From Nosema muscidifuracis (Eukaryota > Microsporidia > Nosematidae): a DNA stretch of 64,000 bases. The DNA lies in the NCBI GenBank assembly GCA_028335825.1, contig JAIOKI010000008.1:310001-374000 (forward strand). Direction: 5' to 3'. A model generated the notes under the pieces. It saw nothing but the letters and a program-made list of their open reading frames with translations. It made no database searches and had not been told where the DNA came from. A program made the translations under genes and the position numbers. This document shows, in pieces, positions 40,201 to 49,074 of the stretch (positions are counted from its first letter, which is position 1; every line of letters begins with the position of its first letter).

Positions 40201-41759
40201 ATGGGATCAATAGGATGCCACAGCGATGAAGGTCGTAGATGAATACGAAAGCATTGTTACCGAATATATACAGATGTGTATAGAGGACCCTTTGAACTTA
40301 AGCATATCATTAGAAGGAGGAAAAGAAACTAACCAGGATTTCTGTAGTAGCAGCGAGTGAACAAGAAGCAACCCGTGATTGTAATCCTATTGGAGATGTA
40401 AATCACTATTTTATTACTTATTTGTACAGAATACAATATTCGTTAGTTGAATAAAATAGTAAGTATCAGCGAGTAGGGCTGCTTGGTAGTGCAGTCTGAA
40501 TACAGGTAGAATGAGATATCTAAGGTTAAATATAATGGCATACCGATAGCAAATAAGTACTGCGAAGGAATTTGTGAAAATGTGTGGGGCAGCCTTATGT
40601 TTAAGGACCCGTCTTGAAACACGGACCAAGGAGATTATAGTTATAGCAAGATAATGGCTCAGTCGTTATTAATATGACAAGTTATAACTATAAGACCCGA
40701 AACACAGTGAACTATGCATGTTCTGGTTGAAGATAAGCAACAGTTTATTGGAAGACCATAATCATTCTGACGTGCAAATCGATGATTTAAGATGTGTATA
40801 GTGGCGAAAGACCAATCGAACTGTGTGGTAGCTGGTTCACAGCGAAATGTCTCTCAGGACAGCAGTCATTGTATATAGGACATAGATGTAGGACACTGTT
40901 ATAGTCTCGACTATGAGAAATCTTTAATTCTATGGTCTTCTGTAGATTAGGTTTACAGAATGAATCTATTGTATGACTAGTGGGCACATGATTGTAAGAA
41001 TGATGTGCAAAAAGGGATGAACCTTATGGAACATTAAATATTCTAAATAGTAGACAGTATACCATAAATATGATGAATACATTGAGACAGTAGGGCGGTT
41101 GTTATGGAAGTAGAAATCCGCTAAGAAACGTGTTACAACGTACCTACCGAATGTATTATTGTATAAAATGGAAGAAGATGACTACTTTTATGAGATGTTT
41201 CTATATGAGTATTTAGGTAGCTGTGCAATTTGTTTGTATTGAAGTATATGTGTGAATGTATATGGAAGAAACAAATGGGCCGATCTTGGAGGCAGTAACA
41301 ATATATTTGTATAGATATAGACTAGGGTTTTCAATGGTATTGAAGTGAGTCGGTGTTATTGTAAAAACAAAGAAGATCAATAGTTCTTCACTTGACTACT
41401 GCAAGGCGACTTGATGATGACAGTATATAAGCGGTGTAAGAAAAATGAATTAGACTGTGTGTACGTATGGATTGTCATGATAAGAAATACGTGTTATATA
41501 TATATACTTGATAAAAAAGAAGTAGTGTAGCCGTACCTATACCGCATCAGGTGTCTTTGTATCATAACAGATATTTTAAATTAAAGTAAGTAAGGGAATT
41601 CGGCAAATTAGATCTGTAACCTTGGGATAAAGATTGGCTCTAGCATGCTAGAACTTTTACTATGTAAGGAATCTGACTGTTTATTAAAAACATAGCTTTT
41701 TGTATTACAAGAAGTGAATTCTGCCCAGTGCATTTATTGTTAAAGTTGTGTAAGCGAAT

Positions 41760-41812
<53 letters not shown>

Positions 41813-41911
41813 TTAATTGGTGACGCGCATGAATGGAGCAACGAGATTCCTACTGTCCCTACTTACAATTTTGTGAAACCACGAGACAAGGGAACGGGCT
41901 TGTTGTATATC

Positions 41912-41943
<32 letters not shown>

Positions 41944-42378
41944 TTAGTATGTTCTAATAATTATTCGGTATATTGTAGAGAGGTGGGAGATGATTTGTGA
42001 AACCACTAGTATGTTTGAATATTTGTTTATTTGGATATATGGGGAGTTTGGCTGGGGCGGTACAGCTGTTAAAAAGTAACACAGCTGTCCTAAGGTAGAT
42101 GAATGATGGATGGTAACCATCAGTTTATTATAAGGGAATAAATCTGCTTTACTTTATACATATGACTGTATTTAGTAGGGAAACCTTGGCCTAGCGATCC
42201 CAATTACATTCATTATGTATTGGGTGATTGAAAAGTTACCACAGGGATAACTGGCTTGTAGCAGGCAAGCGATCATAGCGACTCTGCTTTTTGATTCTTC
42301 GATGTCGTCTCTTCTGATCATCGTAGTGTATATGTTACGAAGTGTTGGATTGTTCACCCGGTAATGAGGAACGTGAGA

Positions 42379-42420
<42 letters not shown>

Positions 42421-42660
42421 TAAGTATTTTTGAGTGAACTTTGATAGTACGAGAGGAACTCTAAGTGATGACCACTGGTAGTGCGATTAACTATTAAGTT
42501 ATGTTGCTTAGCTACGTCGTTTCGATTAAGGCTGAAAGCCTCTTAAGCCTGAAGCGTAGCTCAAAGATACATTTGGGAGAATACTACTCTATTAAGCAGA
42601 ACTGTAAGAATGAAGGTGTATGCCGACATTTTGAGGTTACTGCTTTTTGTATTACAGTGT
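40201..42660 (+). rRNA. Large-subunit rRNA with fused 5.8S-like 5' end, right copy
   Basis: About 2.46 kb. The 5.8S-like start is at 40201-40270 (GATGAAGGTCGTAG), with no ITS2. GGTAGCCAAATGCCTCGTC is near 41.79 kb, ACAGGGATAACTGGCTTG is near 42.24 kb, and the sarcin-ricin loop is at 42446-42459. The exact 3' end is uncertain, because the LINE follows within tens of bases. Confidence 0.93.
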
Positions 42661-45600
42661 AGGTGTGTATGTAATTTTTATAGTTAAGATTGTTAATAAG
42701 AAAATTGATTAGGAATATGTTTTTAAGTAAATTGTCTAAATTACTTTGCTGTATATGATAGTGGAAACACCTGCCATAGATAAAAATAAACCAGGTTTAA
42801 TGACTTTGGTAAGAAAAAGTGGAGCAGTGAGATGTTCTAAAAAAGGTAATGATGACAACATCCTACAAACGGTGGTTGAATTCAAAACAAGTACAGAATG
42901 GACAAAGATACTAGTTATCAATGTCTATGTGCCACAAGATAGAGAGCTTAAGCAATTAACTCTCATAAAATTAATCAACCTTCTTAATATTGAGAAGAAC
43001 AAAAGATGCTACGAGGAGATTATAGTAATGGGAGATATGAATTGTAAAGATTCAACTCTCAAACAAAAGCTTGTTGCTAGAGGTTTAAATCCTCTTATCA
43101 ACTACAATAGAGTATCAGGAACTAGAATCCTGAGTAATGGTAAAGTCTCAAAAAGACGTATTGATACGATCTTTAGAATCTTAAAGCAAGACAGTGAGAA
43201 GGTTACTATCTCACAAAGATGGGCTGTAGGAGATCATCTACTACTTAGAAGATATATAACTCTTCCTTCTCCAGTAGTAGAGACATCTTTTACATATAAC
43301 AGAAAGAAGATGCAAGATCCTCTTGTTGAAGAGAAATTGAGTCAGCTTTTGAATAGGAAACTATTCACAATAGAAGAACTCCCAAGAGTTTTAAAAGAAG
43401 TATGTACAACTGAAAAGGTGTACGATAAAGTTAAGGTAAGAAAAGGATTACCTATTAAATGGAAGCACATTAATGTGTATAAAAGATTTAGACTTGCCAC
43501 AAAGCAAGTACTAAAACAATGGAATGATGCAAATGCTTTTAGGTATTTGACATTAAAAAAAGAAGTTGAGGAAACAAGAGTGAAGGTTCGTCGAGAACGA
43601 GCTAATCTCTGGGCCTTTAATGGCATAAACCTCTATAAAAGTAATCGCTTCAGAGATTTCTGGAAGTGGCTAAAGGGTATGTCTAACACATCAGTTAGGC
43701 TAGACAATGTTTGTCTTCAAGACGAGGAGGGCATAGCTCACAATGAGCAACAAAAGAAGCTAGAAATAGCTAACAAATTTTATGCTAAATTAGCAACATC
43801 GACTGTAGATAGTGGCTCTATATACAACAAAAGTCTTTTAAAAGAGCCTCCTGATGACGTCACAATGGAGGAATCAATAAAAGCTACAAATAATTGTGGC
43901 AATAACAAAGCAGCCGGTCCGGATGAAATTCCAACTGAGCTATACAAGGTACTACTTAGGCCTAGTCTAGTAGATAAAAAGCTGCCCTCATTCCTGGTGG
44001 ATGAGATCAACAAATTTATAACAGGTGCCAGCCCACCTGTTTATTGGAGTGCTGCTGATATGGTATGCCTCCATAAAAAAGAAGATGAAACAGATATCAA
44101 CAACTATAGAGGTATTGCACTGATTTTTACAATCAGTAAAATATACCTAAAAATAATCAATGATAGACTTACACAGTTTGTCGATACAAATAACATTCTT
44201 TCTCCTTATCAGGCTGGATTTAGAGCAGGAGAAGAATGTATGAACCAGGTAGCAACTTTATTAGAAGTTGTTAAAAGAAGAGAATTTCGAAGTCTGAAGA
44301 CATATCTGTGCTTCATAGACTTTGAAAAAGCTTATGATAATGTTAGCCATGAGCTATTATTTAATAACCTACAAAAGTATTGTATACCAGAATATCTGAT
44401 AAATACATTGAAGGATATATATGGTAACACACAAATGAGAATCCGCATAGGTAGAGATACAAGCAGTGGCTATAGCTACAGAAAGGGTGTGAGACAAGGA
44501 TGCCCTTGTTCTCCGATGTTGTTCAATCTGTTTATTAATGACATTTTTGATGACATGACAAAAGTGATTGTACCTCGATCAACAATAGCAATACCAGGAC
44601 TGATGTTTGCAGATGACATTGTTGTCTTTGGTGATTCAAAAAATGATTTGGAACTAAAAATTCAACAAATCAGTAAATGGGCAGTTGACAATCAAATGAG
44701 AGTTAACTGTAACAAAAGTGGTATTCTCGTATGGAATACCAATACAAGCTATGAGTCGGAAGATATATCTATAGATATTGATTTCGGAAAGATCTGTGAA
44801 GTCACAGAATACAGGTATTTGGGTGTTTTGATTAAAAGAAGCACCCTCGAAGATCATCTTGTAAAAGATGGAGCCTTTAGAGGCAAAAAAGCATTAGAAG
44901 CATTGAAACCAAAGCTTCTTAACAAGAGTATATGTATTCCGTTTAAGGGAATACTAATAAAGAATGTACTAGTACCTGCACTCATGTACGGTAGTGAGTT
45001 ATGGGGAATGTCTAGCACAAGATCAGGGAGAATCAGTAGGATTCTCAGAAAAGCTGTCCGGATGATATTCTGGACAAAAATAGTTCCATTAGATAGGATA
45101 ATGGATGAGTTCTGTATAAACAGGATTCAAATACAAGCAGCTCTAAATCGCTTTAGAGCATTAAGGAAGTGGAAACACAACAAAACTATAATCTCGGAAT
45201 TTGTAGAACAAGTTCCAAGAGCCAAAAAGACTACATGGAGTTCAAGAACTCGACGGTGGTGTAAAAAATATGTCGGACACGACTATGAAAGTATTGACTA
45301 CAAAGTAGCCAAAAAAAGAATAATCGAGGTATTGAAAGGTAGGAGATCCTATAATACTACCATAGCATCCTCACTAGCAGCACAGTATGGTATATTTGAG
45401 TCTCAACTCAAGTACATACTAACAAAAATTAGTAAAAGACAGATAAGGAATTACACCAAAGTAAGATGTAATTTAATTAGATGGTCTTCTGCGTTAGCTA
45501 ATGCTCGTAGAATCCCTCAGTATTATAGAGAACATTGCTTTCTATGTGAGGGAGAACAGGAAAATCTTGAACATTTCCTGTTAGATTGTCCATCCTTATC

Positions 45601-46160
45601 TGAGACAAGATCTCTTTATGAGAACAAAATTACAGAGTTAAATTCTTTAACTCTAACAAAAATAGAACGAGTTAAGATGATCATTGGTAATATAAATGAC
45701 ATCAAGACTTCACCAACAGGAAGAAAAGCTCTACTTGCAAGAGTAGAATTTCTTGATAAAATGATAGTACAAAGATATATCATTGTACAACAAAAGAGTA
45801 GACTTCATGTCTCATCAGAGTAAAATCTGATACAAAAGTAGCTAATTTATTAGCAACAAAAGAATCAAATTCTGACCTGGGTGGGGTTTGGCTTAAAGCT
45901 GCATATTATGCCGTAGCATTCCGCTGAACTGAGTTGTGTTCTTAAATGGTGTATTGAACCAGGCGATAACCCAAAATCCTGCTGAACGCAGGTCTCAGTT
46001 ATTATGACTGAAGGATTTTAACTAATCCTAAGGGGTTCCCAATCTTCCTATAAGCAAGGCCTTTATGGTATGCTGGTGTGTGTCACAAAATATTGGATGT
46101 AGAAGTTTTTACTTGCTGTGTGGCTTTTCTCTCTTATCTAAATAAATCATTTTATTTTAT
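42660..46160 (+). mobile_element. LINE (non-LTR retrotransposon), right copy
   Basis: The 5' side abuts LSU. The long ORF is at 42755-45823 and the 3' UTR at 45824 to about 46110. The tail is TCTTATCTAAATAAATCATT plus AT-rich sequence to about 46160. The upstream frame that is open in the left copy is stopped here (42680-42740 region). No clean target-site duplication is visible. Confidence 0.85.
42755..45823 (+). CDS. LINE endonuclease-reverse transcriptase
   Basis: Second intact copy of the LINE polyprotein, with the same architecture: partial AP endonuclease, RT with FADD catalytic box, C-terminal CCHC finger. The ATG at 42755 is preferred; the frame opens at 42740 after a stop. Against the left copy I count about 24 amino-acid differences, 11 of them in the last ~150 residues around the zinc finger. 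No catalytic residue is changed (GDMN, GDH, FADD and the CCHC residues are kept). That the frame stays open in two copies that differ at this level suggests selection or recent shared origin. Confidence 0.9.
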   Translation: MIVETPAIDKNKPGLMTLVRKSGAVRCSKKGNDDNILQTVVEFKTSTEWTKILVINVYVPQDRELKQLTLIKLINLLNIEKNKRCYEEIIVMGDMNCKDSTLKQKLVARGLNPLINYNRVSGTRILSNGKVSKRRIDTIFRILKQDSEKVTISQRWAVGDHLLLRRYITLPSPVVETSFTYNRKKMQDPLVEEKLSQLLNRKLFTIEELPRVLKEVCTTEKVYDKVKVRKGLPIKWKHINVYKRFRLATKQVLKQWNDANAFRYLTLKKEVEETRVKVRRERANLWAFNGINLYKSNRFRDFWKWLKGMSNTSVRLDNVCLQDEEGIAHNEQQKKLEIANKFYAKLATSTVDSGSIYNKSLLKEPPDDVTMEESIKATNNCGNNKAAGPDEIPTELYKVLLRPSLVDKKLPSFLVDEINKFITGASPPVYWSAADMVCLHKKEDETDINNYRGIALIFTISKIYLKIINDRLTQFVDTNNILSPYQAGFRAGEECMNQVATLLEVVKRREFRSLKTYLCFIDFEKAYDNVSHELLFNNLQKYCIPEYLINTLKDIYGNTQMRIRIGRDTSSGYSYRKGVRQGCPCSPMLFNLFINDIFDDMTKVIVPRSTIAIPGLMFADDIVVFGDSKNDLELKIQQISKWAVDNQMRVNCNKSGILVWNTNTSYESEDISIDIDFGKICEVTEYRYLGVLIKRSTLEDHLVKDGAFRGKKALEALKPKLLNKSICIPFKGILIKNVLVPALMYGSELWGMSSTRSGRISRILRKAVRMIFWTKIVPLDRIMDEFCINRIQIQAALNRFRALRKWKHNKTIISEFVEQVPRAKKTTWSSRTRRWCKKYVGHDYESIDYKVAKKRIIEVLKGRRSYNTTIASSLAAQYGIFESQLKYILTKISKRQIRNYTKVRCNLIRWSSALANARRIPQYYREHCFLCEGEQENLEHFLLDCPSLSETRSLYENKITELNSLTLTKIERVKMIIGNINDIKTSPTGRKALLARVEFLDKMIVQRYIIVQQKSRLHVSSE

Positions 46161-46217
46161 TTATTATTATTTACTGTGTGAATTTTCTTCCTTATCTCAA
46201 TAAACTATTATATTTTT
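46109..46217 (+). repeat. Two diverged LINE 3'-tail units in tandem
   Basis: 46109-46159 (TTACTTGCTGTGTGGC...) and 46166-46217 (TTATTTACTGTGTGAA...) are about 70-75% alike with a period near 57 bp. The first is the tail of the LINE here. The second looks like the tail of an older, almost wholly truncated LINE insertion. Confidence 0.5.
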
Positions 46218-46406
46218 ATCCCTTAAAATGAACCAGTTAACCTTCTTTTGATTACAATATGCAATTGTCAAAAAAAATTCTTTCAAAATTAGTTTATATT
46301 TAATTGGTATGTTGGTCAAAACAACTCTTTTTATCCTTTATTTGTTTAATTTATGATTGGTACATATATTTATAAGTTTTAATTTTTCTCCTTTAATACA
46401 TCAAGA

Positions 46407-47405
46407 ATGTATGCTAACAAAAAGACTGCTGAATTTCGTAAATTAAATATAGAAACTATTATTTCTAAACAAATAGATCCTGAAGATTACACCCCACTCA
46501 ATATTTATGAATTGCGTAACTATTGTTACTATGGGTTCTCTAGTCCTAAATATAGACCACAATATTGGAAGATTTTGTTTGGATACTACTCTAAGAACAA
46601 ATTCAAGAGTAGTGTTTATTACAAGAGACAAAGATATGCATATTCTTTGTATATAGAAGATATAAAGAATGCAGAAAATTCCTTTTTTAAAGTTATAGAC
46701 AATGACGTTGCTCGTACCTTTATCCAGCCAACAATTATTAACAATAAGGAGAGATGTGCTTTCCTTGATTCTACTTTTTTAAACTCACGTATGACACATA
46801 GAGATGTTATTACACGTATTCTTAAATGTTTTGCTATACACAGTAAGTCAATTGGATATATCCAAGGAATGATTATGATACTCATACCCATTTATCATGT
46901 ATTTTTTACCAGTAAAAATATCGAAGATATTAAATATTGTGAGGAAGATGCTTTCTTCTGTTTCAATTCTCTCATGTCAGAGCTATACGAAAATTTTATT
47001 TGCGATATGGAAAGTGAAGAGAGTGTTAATATGCTAATGAACAATGTATGGGATATTGTTAAGGAAATAGATCCCGAATTATATAAAGCTTGTGAGAGTA
47101 AGAAGATCATCGAGTCTGCAATATGTCTAAAATGGATTATTTTTATTTTTTCAACAGAATACAAGTGTGATGATGTTAAATGGTTATGGGATAGACTTCT
47201 TGGAGATGGTAATAAATTTGAAATGGTTTATTACTGTGTAGTTGCTATTTTTAGGATTCTCAGAAATATTATCGTTAGTGAATCTTATGAAAATATCATG
47301 GAGGTTTTACAAAATATTTCACTGTTAGACGTAGAGACTGTATTCAATACCGCTGATGGAATACGATTGGAATTATCTAAACGAAGCATCAAAAAAAAAT
47401 ATTAA
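46407..47405 (+). CDS. TBC-domain Rab GTPase-activating protein
   Basis: 332 aa. TBC domains speed GTP hydrolysis by Rab GTPases in membrane traffic. Seen here: RPQYWKILFGYY at about residue 50 (TBC entry motif); DNDVARTF near 96-104, matching the IxxDxxR box with the catalytic arginine finger near residue 102; and GYIQGM near 148, the YxQGM box with the glutamine finger. Both dual-finger residues are therefore present. The protein is almost only the catalytic domain, typical of reduced microsporidian versions. The start is the first ATG of the frame. No CCC box lies within 15 bases; a TCCC lies at 46219-46222. It is the first core gene after the rDNA-LINE arm, 250 bp from the LINE tail. The substrate Rab cannot be told. 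Confidence 0.88.
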   Translation: MYANKKTAEFRKLNIETIISKQIDPEDYTPLNIYELRNYCYYGFSSPKYRPQYWKILFGYYSKNKFKSSVYYKRQRYAYSLYIEDIKNAENSFFKVIDNDVARTFIQPTIINNKERCAFLDSTFLNSRMTHRDVITRILKCFAIHSKSIGYIQGMIMILIPIYHVFFTSKNIEDIKYCEEDAFFCFNSLMSELYENFICDMESEESVNMLMNNVWDIVKEIDPELYKACESKKIIESAICLKWIIFIFSTEYKCDDVKWLWDRLLGDGNKFEMVYYCVVAIFRILRNIIVSESYENIMEVLQNISLLDVETVFNTADGIRLELSKRSIKKKY

Positions 47406-47473
47406 ATGTTTCAAATTAATTTAATTTTCTTTTTTAAATTAAGTATTAATTTTAAATCTTAGTTATTTTTCTT

Positions 47474-47478
47474 AACCC
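47474..47478 (+). promoter_or_regulatory. AACCC start box
   Basis: A CCC box touching the ATG at 47479, the microsporidian CCC/GGG-type start signal. It supports the small ORF as a gene. Confidence 0.6.
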
Positions 47479-47643
47479 ATGTTCTCAATGTTTGATCATA
47501 CATATTACACAGATGAATTTCTTGATACTTACCATATTGAATTTAACGAATCACCATTTGCAACTGATCAAGATGATACTGATGATTTACACAAGATTCT
47601 TAATGGAGAGAACTTATTCAAACTGAAATTTGATTTTGAATAA
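47479..47643 (+). CDS. Small acidic protein, unknown
   Basis: 54 aa, starting MFSMFDHTYYTDEF. It is acidic (Asp/Glu-rich middle DQDDTDD) and ends LFKLKFDFE. No domain is recognised, and it has no signal peptide or membrane span. Support for a real gene comes from position: it fills the gap between the TBC and M16 genes on the same strand, a CCC box directly touches the ATG, and the next gene's box begins 13 bases after its stop. Codon use (few in-frame AT-only runs) resembles its neighbours. It could be a small complex subunit; there is no evidence for which. Confidence 0.6.
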   Translation: MFSMFDHTYYTDEFLDTYHIEFNESPFATDQDDTDDLHKILNGENLFKLKFDFE

Positions 47644-47655
47644 AATTTTGATATA

Positions 47656-47665
47656 TTTTTACCCT
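47656..47665 (+). promoter_or_regulatory. TTTTTACCCT start box
   Basis: Box five bases upstream of ATG 47671, one of the clearest in this window. Confidence 0.75.
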
Positions 47666-47670
47666 CTAAT

Positions 47671-48867
47671 ATGTCGAACCATCTTACTCTTCGAGATATT
47701 AATTTTATAGACAATCATGAATTACCTATTTTAGAAAAAAAATTCGTTTACATATTTGATTCTAAGTATAATGTTCCAAAATCATGTATATACATTCTTC
47801 TAAAATATCCTGATTTGTTTACTAATTTGCTAGATTACTCTAAATATTTCAAACTTAAAGAGGAAATTTTTTATATGAAATATGACACTCTGCTTTCCGA
47901 TTACATGATTCAAATAAGTGTAAATATGACAGAAAATGGTGTTGAAATCAATATTCAGGGAATTTCCACTAAGATAAAAAAAATTTGTAAATTATTTATC
48001 AATTTTTTATTTGAAGAGATTAGCAATGGAAGGGAAGATCTTGTTATAGACCAGATAAAGAAAAATTTAAATCGAGATAAATTTACACAATCATATAAAA
48101 GACTTTTTCAGGGTTTGAAGTTGATGTTTATTGAAGGATACAAAATGTCAGAGAGTATGCTTGATAATTTAGTGTTTAATAAAGAGCTTAATGTTAAGAA
48201 ATGTGATTACCATCTTTGTATTGTAGGTAACATATCTTTAAATGATGCAAGAGAAATTCAAAATATTTTATTGTGCAATTTAGAAGAGACTGAAGAAGTT
48301 TCTAAACGAATATATTCTTATGAATCGAATAAAGACTCTTTAATTGTCAAGACTTTCGATTTAAAAAATAATGCTTGTGGTGTTTTCTTTTATACAAATA
48401 CTTATGAAGATTTGTATAAAAAAGCTATTAGTTCATTTATAGTAAATACTGTTCAAGAAATGTTTTTTGATCAATTAAGAACAAATGAAGAATTTGGATA
48501 TGTTGTTTGTGCTAATACATATAGAATACTTAACAAAGAATTTATTTATTTTGTAGTACAAAGTGAGAAAGATGTTATAACAATAAAGAAAAGAATTTTT
48601 AAATTTATAGAATTCGCTAAAGAATATATTAAAAATATGACTGAAGAAGAATTTATTGAAAGAAAAGAGGCTCTTAATGATGAATATAATGAAACTTATA
48701 AGAATATTAATTCATATGGTTATTATTTATATAGCAAATTTATTTATGAAATAGATGGACTTAAGTATAAAGAGAATATGCTAAACTTCATTAACCGACT
48801 GACTCTCAAAGATATTAAAGATAATAATGTTTTTGAAAAGATGTATGTTATCGAAACATTAAAATAA
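47671..48867 (+). CDS. M16 (insulysin-like) peptidase half-protein
   Basis: 398 aa. M16 peptidases such as insulin-degrading enzyme are ~1,000-aa clamshells of two halves, of which only the N-terminal half carries the HxxEH zinc site. This protein resembles the second half. FFDQLRTNEEFGYVVCAN near residue 268 matches the family's FxxLRTxEQLGY box. It is followed by FIYFVVQSEKD and a helical region up to the end. No HxxEH motif is seen anywhere, so alone it should be inactive. It may pair with a separate N-terminal half, or act as a non-catalytic subunit. The start is fixed by the TACCCT box. It sits 27 bases after the 54-aa ORF. Confidence 0.72.
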   Translation: MSNHLTLRDINFIDNHELPILEKKFVYIFDSKYNVPKSCIYILLKYPDLFTNLLDYSKYFKLKEEIFYMKYDTLLSDYMIQISVNMTENGVEINIQGISTKIKKICKLFINFLFEEISNGREDLVIDQIKKNLNRDKFTQSYKRLFQGLKLMFIEGYKMSESMLDNLVFNKELNVKKCDYHLCIVGNISLNDAREIQNILLCNLEETEEVSKRIYSYESNKDSLIVKTFDLKNNACGVFFYTNTYEDLYKKAISSFIVNTVQEMFFDQLRTNEEFGYVVCANTYRILNKEFIYFVVQSEKDVITIKKRIFKFIEFAKEYIKNMTEEEFIERKEALNDEYNETYKNINSYGYYLYSKFIYEIDGLKYKENMLNFINRLTLKDIKDNNVFEKMYVIETLK

Positions 48868-48876
48868 TTTTTATAA

Positions 48877-49049
48877 ACATTTTATATTATTAAGTCATAT
48901 TTTTTGTATAACATGATTTTAATTACTATTTTGATAACATTTTATATTATTAAGTCATATTTTTTGTATAACATGATTTTAATTACTATTTTGATAACAT
49001 TTTATATTGTTAAGTCGTATTTTTTGTATAACATGATTTTAATTACTAT
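48877..49049 (+). repeat. 60-bp tandem repeat upstream of Tad3
   Basis: About three copies of a 60-bp unit (ATAACATTTTATATTATTAA...). The first two full copies are almost identical and the third is slightly changed. Because 60 is divisible by three the repeat stays open and gives a false hydrophobic N-terminus in frame with Tad3. Confidence 0.85.
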
Positions 49050-49063
49050 GTTGACTATTTATC

Positions 49064-49069
49064 TAGCCC
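49064..49069 (+). promoter_or_regulatory. AGCCCT start box
   Basis: CTAGCCCTTTAT directly before ATG 49075, nearly the same as the box before the Rbx1 gene (CTAGCCCTT). It decides the Tad3 start. Confidence 0.65.
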
Positions 49070-49074
49070 TTTAT

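Larger units (their letters stand above)
37450..46160. repeat. Right arm of ~8.7-kb inverted repeat
   Basis: Reverse-complement partner of 17529-26230. The rRNA portion is almost identical between arms. The LINE ORF differs at about 24 of 1,025 residues, and the inner spacer is clearly more diverged. The outer end stops at the LINE tail, 250 bp before the first core gene. Confidence 0.9.
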
